Virus record (IMG/VR): IMGVR_UViG_3300044846_001402
Span: 1-31,477 of that record
Source: a virus
Direction: 5' to 3' (one strand)
Length of the DNA stretch: 31,477 bases
In this document: piece after piece, positions 17,346 to 22,615 of the stretch
How the letters are laid out: each line of letters opens with the position of its first letter
Position numbering within the stretch: position 1 is the first letter of the stretch
Translations under genes and position numbers: made by a program
The notes under the pieces: generated by a model
What the model was told of the DNA's origin: nothing
Seen by the model: the letters and a program-made list of their open reading frames with translations, nothing else
The model's database searches: none

Positions 17346-17776
17346 GGATTCTCCTGGTATTCATTCTCCTCACATCATGCACAGCGGCCTTCCATGTGCG
17401 CCAGGCAAAGAGGCACATCGTAAAAGCCCAGGCCAAAGGTGCCACATTCGGTACAGATACCAGCTACAGATACATTTATCGCACAGATACACTGTGGAAT
17501 GAAATCACAAAGGAGAAGGAGGTGATCAGATCAGTGATTGATTCGGTGCCAGTGCTTCACCGGGTGATCAAATATGTACCTTTAACCAGGTACCAGGAGC
17601 GAATTCAATACAAACTGAAAAGAGATACCTTGAGAGTGATTAAATACATCGCCAAAAAGGAGCACAAAGCAAAGATAAAAACATCACCAGTCACCTTGAT
17701 TACAAAAATCATTTTGGCCATCTGGCTGATTGTTGTATCTTGGATGATGTATAAAATGGCAACATGGAGAGAATAG
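17342..17776 (+). CDS. Predicted one-piece spanin (u-spanin)
   Basis: The 144-residue protein has a lipoprotein signal at the N-terminus (MRILLVFILLTSC, with the lipobox Cys at residue 13) and a single transmembrane helix near the C-terminus (about 118-138, TLITKIILAIWLIVVSWMMY). The middle is basic and predicted extended or helical. An outer-membrane lipoprotein end and an inner-membrane C-terminal helix in one chain is the defining plan of u-spanins such as T1 gp11. These fuse the two membranes at the end of lysis. It sits between holin and lysin, the expected location, and overlaps both. The plan also supports a Gram-negative host. Confidence 0.75.
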   Translation: MRILLVFILLTSCTAAFHVRQAKRHIVKAQAKGATFGTDTSYRYIYRTDTLWNEITKEKEVIRSVIDSVPVLHRVIKYVPLTRYQERIQYKLKRDTLRVIKYIAKKEHKAKIKTSPVTLITKIILAIWLIVVSWMMYKMATWRE

Positions 17777-18243
17777 TGGAGGAAGCTCGCAAATATATCG
17801 GGCAAAAAGAAAAAACTGGCAACATGGGATTCATCAATCCAGAATTTGATGCCAAGATGAGAGCTGTCGGATTCGCCAATGGCCATGCCTGGTGTGCATA
17901 TTTCGCTGAACTTGTATGGAGAGAAGCTGGCCAGGATACAAAACCATTCAGCGCATCAGCATTCAAAACATATCTTCAATACCAGGATGCTGGAAGGAAG
18001 GGATCAGAGACAGCTGTGCCTGGATCACTCGCAGTGTGGAGATCTGTAAAAGCTGGAAAGCCAGGGTGGACTGGGCATATTGGAATTGTGAGCGAGGTAT
18101 CAGCTGAATCATTCAAATGCATTGAAGGGAATACAAATAAGGCTGGAGGAAGAGAAGGCATCGAGGTGGCAGAAAAGACTCGCACATATCAGTGGAAGGC
18201 CATTAATGGATTACAACTAGTGGGATTCATACATCCTCTATGA
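17764..18243 (+). CDS. Endolysin, CHAP/NlpC-like cysteine peptidase-amidase
   Basis: The 159-residue protein begins MERIVEEARKYIGQKEKTGN, the opening of small single-domain lysins. The catalytic Cys lies in HAWCAYFAELV (Cys44) and the His in WTGHIGIVS (His105). A CIEGNTN segment (about 119-125) supplies the third polar residue. Such enzymes cut peptide bonds or amide bonds in the cell wall. No signal peptide or SAR helix is present, so release depends on the holin. Length is typical of one-domain CHAP lysins, with no separate wall-binding domain. Confidence 0.85.
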   Translation: MERIVEEARKYIGQKEKTGNMGFINPEFDAKMRAVGFANGHAWCAYFAELVWREAGQDTKPFSASAFKTYLQYQDAGRKGSETAVPGSLAVWRSVKAGKPGWTGHIGIVSEVSAESFKCIEGNTNKAGGREGIEVAEKTRTYQWKAINGLQLVGFIHPL

Positions 18244-19235
18244 AATTTGATGTCGAACTGATCAGAGAATTTCTGACTGAACATCCAGACATTGGAAGCC
18301 GAACAGCTGCCAGTGCCCTGATGGCTTTGTATCCAGAGATATTTATCAGCTACAATAGTGTATATCATAAAGTTAGATATTACAGAGGTGAGATGAAAAA
18401 TAAAAAATGTCCTTCACCTATAGCAATCCGCACAGAAGAACAAAAAATTGAAGCAATGGCCTGGAATAAAACACTACCAGAGAGCGACTATGAGGAGATT
18501 GAGACATTCACATTCCCTCCTGGAAGCAATCGAATTCTGATCTTGAGTGACATTCATCTTCCATACCAGGATAATGAAGCGCTCTCAATAGCGATTGACT
18601 ATGGAATAAAGAACGGAGCGAACTGTGTATTCTTGAATGGAGATACTATCGACATGTACCAGGCATCCAGATTTATAAAGGATCCCAGATTGAGATCCCT
18701 GGCTGGTGAGCTACAGATGACCAGAGATTTCTTTGAGACGTTAAATGAGGCCATCCCTGGGCCGATATATTTTAAGCTAGGCAATCATGAGGAGAGATGG
18801 GAGAACTATCTCAAAGTACGAGCTCCTGAGCTGCTAGGCATCACTGACTTCGAACTCCAGCATGTGCTTAAATTCGGACAGTATGGTGTTCAGCTGATCA
18901 AGAGCAAGCAAAAGGTAATGATCGGCAAGCTGGCAGTGATGCATGGCCATGAATTCGGCAACAGTGTATTCTCTCCGGTGAATCCAGCTCGAGGTCTCTT
19001 CATGAAAGCGAAGGCAAGCTGTATTATTGGACATCATCATCAAACATCAGAGCATAGCGAGAAGGATATGCATGGGAATGTGGTGACTACCTTCAGCCAG
19101 GGGTGTCTATGTGGACTTTCACCAGAATATCTTCCATATAACAAGTGGAATCATGGTTTTATTTTCGTGGAGGTAGATCCTTCTGGAGATTATAGAGTGA
19201 GAAATTTGCGCATCATTGATGGCAAAGTAAGATAA
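18240..19235 (+). CDS. Calcineurin-like metallophosphoesterase
   Basis: The 331-residue enzyme carries the full metal-binding signature: DIH (Asp104, His106), GDTID (Asp135), GNHE (Asn182, His183), MHGHEF (His235, His237) and GHHH (264-267). The first 60 residues form a separate helical segment that may bind DNA (TAASALMALYPEIFISYNSV). These enzymes hydrolyse phosphate esters and can act on nucleotides or nucleic acids. The target is unknown. It follows the lysin by an ATGA overlap and is the last gene of the late unit, directly ahead of the terminator. Confidence 0.8.
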   Translation: MKFDVELIREFLTEHPDIGSRTAASALMALYPEIFISYNSVYHKVRYYRGEMKNKKCPSPIAIRTEEQKIEAMAWNKTLPESDYEEIETFTFPPGSNRILILSDIHLPYQDNEALSIAIDYGIKNGANCVFLNGDTIDMYQASRFIKDPRLRSLAGELQMTRDFFETLNEAIPGPIYFKLGNHEERWENYLKVRAPELLGITDFELQHVLKFGQYGVQLIKSKQKVMIGKLAVMHGHEFGNSVFSPVNPARGLFMKAKASCIIGHHHQTSEHSEKDMHGNVVTTFSQGCLCGLSPEYLPYNKWNHGFIFVEVDPSGDYRVRNLRIIDGKVR

Positions 19236-19248
19236 ATTTTTATCTTTG
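19216..19248 (+). promoter_or_regulatory. Possible Bacteroidota promoter (TTG...TATCTTTG)
   Basis: TATCTTTG (19241-19248) fits TAnnTTTG and a TTG at 19216-19218 lies 22 bases upstream, inside the end of the phosphoesterase gene. Transcription would start near 19255 and stop at the terminator at 19289-19312. That gives an RNA of about 55-60 bases with no ORF. Confidence 0.4.
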
Positions 19249-19288
19249 TTCAGCACAAGGTAAGTATAGTTTAGTTTAGGTAAAAGAG

Positions 19289-19312
19289 AGCACTCCGATG
19301 GGGTGCTTTTTT
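19289..19312 (+). terminator. Late-operon intrinsic terminator
   Basis: AGCACTCC (19289-19296) pairs with GGGGTGCT (19300-19307) in eight pairs with one T-G, around a three-base GAT loop, followed by TTTTT (to 19312). It lies at the end of the late unit, just before the early promoter, and so insulates the two. Confidence 0.85.
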
Positions 19313-19339
19313 ATTTTATTAAAAAAATGTTGAAAATAA

Positions 19340-19370
19340 TTTGCATATATAAAAACCATGATTAACTTTG
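19340..19370 (+). promoter_or_regulatory. Early promoter, Bacteroidota type
   Basis: TTTG at 19340-19343 and TAACTTTG at 19363-19370 are separated by exactly 19 bases, matching the TTTG-N19-TAnnTTTG form of housekeeping promoters in Bacteroidota. It is the best promoter match in the window. The first ATG is at 19406, which leaves a leader of about 28-30 bases. Confidence 0.75.
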
Positions 19371-19405
19371 TGAGGTCATAAGACGCAAAATTTAATTTTT
19401 AACAC

Positions 19406-19522
19406 ATGAAAAATTTTATCAATTACTTTACTCCCAGAGACAATGATGAGAAAAATTCTCTCCTGGGGATGTTTGCTGGTGTTCTGGTGCTATCTATTAT
19501 CTTTTACTTTTACTCACTTTAA
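19406..19522 (+). CDS. Small single-pass membrane protein
   Basis: A 38-residue ORF with start ATG at 19406 and TAA at 19520. It begins MKNFINYFTPRDNDEKNS and ends with one transmembrane helix (about 19-36, LGMFAGVLVLSIIFYFYS). Being first in the early unit with its own promoter, it is a candidate for an early membrane factor, for example in host takeover or superinfection exclusion. That role is only a guess from position. Confidence 0.55.
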   Translation: MKNFINYFTPRDNDEKNSLLGMFAGVLVLSIIFYFYSL

Positions 19523-19534
19523 AAGCTATTTAAA

Positions 19535-19741
19535 ATGAAAAATCAGACATTTGTTGAATTCGTTGTGGAGATAGTCACCAATGAGAATTTTTTGAATCAA
19601 GATGATGATCACAAAAAATATATTTATGGATTGCTGGAGGAATCCTATGAGATGAGAGTGCAATCGAGATATGATGCTGGATATCATGAAGGATATTTAA
19701 ATGGAATGAGAAGAGCTAATCAAATATTAAAAGGAGAATAA
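19535..19741 (+). CDS. Small early protein, unknown
   Basis: A 68-residue, mostly helical polar protein (FVVEIVTNENFLNQDDDHKK, then a YDAGYHEGYLNGMRRA repeat-like stretch in the C-terminal half). An alpha-helical G-Y-x-x-G-Y pattern near 48-58 suggests a compact helix pair. It follows the membrane protein and ends two bases before the next start, behind an AAGGAG leader at about 19732, one of few Shine-Dalgarno-like sites here. No family recognised. Confidence 0.6.
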   Translation: MKNQTFVEFVVEIVTNENFLNQDDDHKKYIYGLLEESYEMRVQSRYDAGYHEGYLNGMRRANQILKGE

Positions 19742-19742
19742 C

Positions 19743-20189
19743 ATGAAAATTAAATGCGATGAATGCAAAGGCATTGGATCATATGACTGTGATTCGGAGC
19801 CAGGGCCATATGGCAAACAAATAACTGTTGAATGTGAAGATTGTGATGGCGAAGGCTGGATCGAGGTGGAAGATGATGAGGAGGAATCTGTCACATATGT
19901 AGATAAAATTTGTGACAATGTATCAATCACTTTTGTTGATGAGCTTTGTGAAAAAATGAGCTACAAACTTGTTGATGATGCTGAACATGTATTCATGACA
20001 TTCTCAGCCAATCCATATCGCACATATCACATTACATATTTCATCAGCCGAGGTGACGTGGTGGAGGAATCAACTCCATTGCTGGGAGGCTTGACATTGA
20101 CAGCTGAGAGCATCACACATGCCATCAGCCAATTTATGAGCACCAGTGGAGTGGATGAGAGTGAAATCAAATATATTGTTGAGCTATGA
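19743..20189 (+). CDS. DnaJ-type zinc-ribbon protein
   Basis: A 148-residue protein with two CxxCxGxG-type knuckles: CDECKGIGS (residues 5-13) and CEDCDGEGW (about 31-39). They are spaced as in the DnaJ central zinc domain, so they probably hold one zinc. An acidic linker (EVEDDEEES) follows, then a 90-residue C-terminal part without known domain (YHITYFISRGD, then GGLTLTAESITHAISQF). Zinc knuckles of this type bind unfolded proteins or nucleic acids. Because it is an early gene with no J domain, a regulatory or host-binding role is more likely than a co-chaperone. Confidence 0.65.
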   Translation: MKIKCDECKGIGSYDCDSEPGPYGKQITVECEDCDGEGWIEVEDDEEESVTYVDKICDNVSITFVDELCEKMSYKLVDDAEHVFMTFSANPYRTYHITYFISRGDVVEESTPLLGGLTLTAESITHAISQFMSTSGVDESEIKYIVEL

Positions 20190-20455
20190 CACCAGAACAA
20201 AGAGCACGGTTCCTGTACACTGATATGTTTTCAATCACCGTGGATGACTATTGTGCAAAGCAGTGTGCATTGATAGCTGTAGATGAGATATTGAATCAAT
20301 GTAAAAAAATCAATGTTTCTCATAAGGTTAGTGCATATAAAACAGCTGAAGACTTCATGCAGTCTGGCACTGATATTCAAAATCAATTAGACCATCATGT
20401 TCTGTCAAATTATTCCTATTGGCAGCAAGTAAGACAACAAATAGAAAAACTATGA
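20186..20455 (+). CDS. Small early protein, unknown
   Basis: An 89-residue protein, all-helical, with MFSITVDDYCAKQCALIAVD near residues 13-32 and a C-terminal WQQVRQQIEKL. I recall a phage protein with the AKQCALIAVDEI core that recurs in Bacteroidota phages without assigned function. It overlaps its predecessor by four bases (ATGA) and its successor by four. Confidence 0.6.
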   Translation: MTPEQRARFLYTDMFSITVDDYCAKQCALIAVDEILNQCKKINVSHKVSAYKTAEDFMQSGTDIQNQLDHHVLSNYSYWQQVRQQIEKL

Positions 20456-20598
20456 TCACATATAAAGCAACATACAGAGCGAAGGTGGATGGCAAGTGGA
20501 GAGTCATGCACAGAGTATTCCAGGCCTATGATATGAATCATGCAATCAGAGTGCTCGATATGTGGGATCCATTGATCATTAAAATCGAGAAAGTATGA
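20452..20598 (+). CDS. Small basic early protein
   Basis: A 48-residue ORF with ATGA overlaps on both sides, which supports its reality. Sequence runs MITYKATYRAKVDGKWRVMH, then a helix (DMNHAIRVLDMWDP) and a short end. It is beta-hairpin-plus-helix-like and basic. Function unknown. Confidence 0.6.
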   Translation: MITYKATYRAKVDGKWRVMHRVFQAYDMNHAIRVLDMWDPLIIKIEKV

Positions 20599-21230
20599 AG
20601 ATTACAGAAAAAATCACAGTTACGAATGAGGATAACATGGAGCTCATGGCGAGGTGTCCAGATAATTATTTTGATCTCGCCATTGTGGATCCTCCGTATG
20701 GGATTGACATTGCAAAATGGGATAGTATTGATTCAAAACCAAATCAAGAATACTTTGACGAACTTTTTAGAATATCAAAAAATCAAATTGTATGGGGTGG
20801 AAATTATTTTAATTTGCCACATTCGGAAGCTTGGATATGTTGGGATAAAACAATGAAAAATGGTAAAATGGCACTTGGAAAAGGTTTTAAAAGTGAATTT
20901 GAGTTAGCTTGGACAAATACAGATAATAAAGCTACAATGATTCATTTGACACATGACGGTAATATACAAGGTTTTAACGGTGGTTCTGTAAATTACCAAT
21001 ATAAAACAATACACCCAACGCAAAAACCCGTTTTACTTTATAAATGGCTTTTAGATAAATACGCAAAAGAAGGTGATAAGATCCTGGATACTCACCTGGG
21101 ATCTGGAAGCATAGCCATCGCATGCCATGAGTATGGATTCGAGCTCACAGCATGTGAACTGGATGAGGAATACTACCTTAAAGCTGTGGAGAGAATAAAG
21201 AATCATGTATCCCAACAAAAACTTTTTTGA
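20595..21230 (+). CDS. DNA methyltransferase (N6-adenine or N4-cytosine), beta order
   Basis: The 211-residue enzyme carries the catalytic motif DPPYG (residues 32-36) near the N-terminus and the AdoMet-binding motif DTHLGSGS (165-172) near the C-terminus, with IHPTQKP before it. That circular order is typical of the beta class of amino-methyltransferases. Motif I is THLGSGS instead of FxGxGT, a form I recall from other phages. It probably modifies phage DNA against host restriction. Bases 20700-21075 differ in codon style from the flanks and lack GATC, so the middle, which includes the target-recognition region, was probably exchanged. Its target is unknown, and no nuclease partner lies beside it. 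Confidence 0.85.
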   Translation: MKITEKITVTNEDNMELMARCPDNYFDLAIVDPPYGIDIAKWDSIDSKPNQEYFDELFRISKNQIVWGGNYFNLPHSEAWICWDKTMKNGKMALGKGFKSEFELAWTNTDNKATMIHLTHDGNIQGFNGGSVNYQYKTIHPTQKPVLLYKWLLDKYAKEGDKILDTHLGSGSIAIACHEYGFELTACELDEEYYLKAVERIKNHVSQQKLF

Positions 21231-21231
21231 T

Positions 21232-21417
21232 ATGAATACAAAACAATATTACATTATCGAGTGCGGAGTGAATGAGATTGATTTCGCACTGGAGCTACTG
21301 GCGGAAATTAAAAAAGAAGGTCACTACTATGTGCTGAATGTCACCATGCACATGGAAGCTGTGAGCATGAAGAGAGTTACCAGGGAGGAGTTTAACAAAT
21401 TTAACGAATACGCATAA
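21232..21417 (+). CDS. Small protein, unknown
   Basis: I start at 21232 (MNTKQYYIIECGVNEIDFAL), one base after the methyltransferase stop; an upstream in-frame ATG at 21205 inside that gene is less likely. The 61-residue product is a compact alpha/beta protein (ELLAEIKKEG, then YYVLNVTMHMEAV). Its last base overlaps the ATG of the next gene. No family recognised. Confidence 0.55.
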   Translation: MNTKQYYIIECGVNEIDFALELLAEIKKEGHYYVLNVTMHMEAVSMKRVTREEFNKFNEYA

Positions 21418-21839
21418 TGGCAAGTGTAAAACAACTAATCAAGCTCGCAGAAGAGCACAAAATCAATCGCAGATGCAGAAATCGAGAGCTGGTATATAAA
21501 AGATATTATCTGTTCAGTGAACTTCGCAAGGAGCTCACTCTGGAGGCCATTGCCAGATTATTCGAAATGAATCACAGCACAGTGCTGTATGGACTGAAGC
21601 AACATGATACATTTATCAGAATGAATGATCGCATTTATATCAATACTGTGGCTGATTTATTCGAGAGAGTAAACGAATTCAATATTCGAGATATGGATCC
21701 ATCAAATGTGCATATGAAGATTATCAATGATGAGAGCCAATTTATCACCATGGAGATATACCTTCACACAAAGCATGCGGATCTGTACAGAGACAATCAA
21801 GGAGTGATCAGCAGAGAGGTACTAAAGGAGATGCTATGA
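21417..21839 (+). CDS. Orphan DnaA domain IV-like DNA-binding protein
   Basis: The 140-residue protein lacks the AAA+ part of DnaA. Residues 21-64 (RNRELVYKRYYLFSELRKEL, then LEAIARLFEMNHSTVLYGLK) match the layout of the DnaA C-terminal DNA-binding domain: a basic helix, a turn, and the signature helix with HSTVLYG (53-59), comparable to DHTTVLHA in bacterial DnaA. The C-terminal 70 residues are of unknown type. A free-standing DnaA box-binding domain in a replication region suggests origin recognition or interference with host DnaA. It lies about 260 bases upstream of the repeats at 22095-22287, its most obvious candidate target. Similarity is by eye. Confidence 0.7.
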   Translation: MASVKQLIKLAEEHKINRRCRNRELVYKRYYLFSELRKELTLEAIARLFEMNHSTVLYGLKQHDTFIRMNDRIYINTVADLFERVNEFNIRDMDPSNVHMKIINDESQFITMEIYLHTKHADLYRDNQGVISREVLKEML

Positions 21840-22093
21840 GAGAGAAAATCAGAAGGATGAGCTGTATTGTGTACATGCTTAAAGTAAAGCCGCACAGCAT
21901 TGATCAGATCACTTCCAGGATCAATCATATGACTGGAATGGAATATCATCGGAGCTCCATTGAGAAGGATATCAGCATGCTCAGAGAGGAATTCGAATGC
22001 CCAATTGAAAGGAATGAGCAAAATCGCCTGGTGATCCTGGAGGAGTATTCATTCATTGAGAAGGTGATTGAATGGATTGAATTCTATCAGTGA
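21836..22093 (+). CDS. Winged-helix DNA-binding protein
   Basis: An 85-residue protein with a helix-turn-helix in residues 14-52 (YMLKVKPHSIDQITSRINHM, then YHRSSIEKDISMLREEFECP). Helix 3 (RSSIEKDISMLREEF) and the following strand resemble the HTH_11 fold used by DeoR- and WYL-type regulators. No effector domain follows. It starts inside the last four bases of its predecessor and ends immediately before the repeat region. It is therefore a candidate repressor acting on those sites or on the downstream replication genes. Confidence 0.65.
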   Translation: MREKIRRMSCIVYMLKVKPHSIDQITSRINHMTGMEYHRSSIEKDISMLREEFECPIERNEQNRLVILEEYSFIEKVIEWIEFYQ

Positions 22094-22094
22094 C

Positions 22095-22135
22095 TAGGTG
22101 TAAAAAAAGTGTCAAATTTTTACACTTTACACCTA
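22095..22135. repeat. Large imperfect dyad (inverted repeat)
   Basis: TAGGTGTA (22095-22102) pairs with TACACCTA (22128-22135), and the inner AAGTGT (22107-22112) with ACACTT (22122-22127); four A bulge out and the loop is nine bases. The outer arms contain the same AGGTGTA core as the repeats at 22234-22266. There is no T run behind, so it is no terminator. It suits a protein-binding dyad or origin hairpin. Confidence 0.7.
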
Positions 22136-22233
22136 TCAAGTAAAAAAAATGAACATGAAATTTTTTGAAAAATCGTTTTTTTTTTGCTTTACACTGCCAA
22201 AAAACGCTGTATCCTTTGATATGATTGGCTTTG

Positions 22234-22287
22234 AGGTGTAAAAATAGGTGTAAAAAGGTGTAAAAATTACTGTCAAAAAATTACACC
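22234..22287. repeat. Iteron-like direct repeats AGGTGTAAAAA
   Basis: AGGTGTAAAAA occurs exactly at 22234-22244, 22246-22256 and 22256-22266 (starts 12 and 10 bases apart, roughly one helix turn). A fourth exact copy lies at 22096-22106. Reverse copies of the GGTGTAA core lie at 22129-22133 and 22281-22287, with a shorter TTTACAC at 22188-22194. The whole non-coding stretch 22094-22384 is AT-rich. Spacing near one turn and the position between DnaA-like and primase genes suggest replication iterons or operators. Confidence 0.72.
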
Positions 22288-22354
22288 ACAGATAAAAGAA
22301 AATTGTATAAATGAAATAAATGTATAAACGCAATAATTTTATGGATCATTGCTG

Positions 22355-22362
22355 TACATTTG
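22355..22362 (+). promoter_or_regulatory. Bacteroidota-type -7 element (TACATTTG)
   Basis: TACATTTG fits TAnnTTTG and ends 22 bases before the ATG at 22385. A correctly spaced TTG is not seen. It lies directly downstream of the iteron-like cluster, so a protein bound to the repeats could control it. Confidence 0.5.
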
Positions 22363-22384
22363 ACGAAATCATTAAAAATTAAAT

Positions 22385-22615
22385 ATGAAAAAACGACTAA
22401 TTGTCAGAAATTTAAGAGAATTTTTTGAATCAAATGTGAATAATCCATTCACACATCTTGCAACATTAGAGAGAGAGATCATGATCAGTGCACATCCAGA
22501 TCTGGAGATTGAGATTCAATCAACTGATGGCTGGATATTGTTTTGTCAAACTGGTATGAAGGTGGCAGAGGATGGATCATTAAACTATATTTATCAATTT
22601 ATCACTTCCAGATGA
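22385..22615 (+). CDS. Small protein, unknown
   Basis: A 76-residue protein (MKKRLIVRNLREFFESNVNN, with a strand pattern near 45-60 ending in WILFCQTGMKV). No known motif. It is the first gene behind the repeat region and shares an ATGA overlap with the primase/helicase gene, so it may be a replication accessory. Confidence 0.6.
   Translation: MKKRLIVRNLREFFESNVNNPFTHLATLEREIMISAHPDLEIEIQSTDGWILFCQTGMKVAEDGSLNYIYQFITSR

Noticed and set aside
22234-22287. CRISPR array
   Set aside because: The units are 11 bases with almost no spacer, and no cas gene is present.
22136-22333. Minus-strand frame across the repeat region
   Set aside because: Phe/Tyr/Lys-rich translation of AT runs, no start context; the repeats and AT content explain the stretch.
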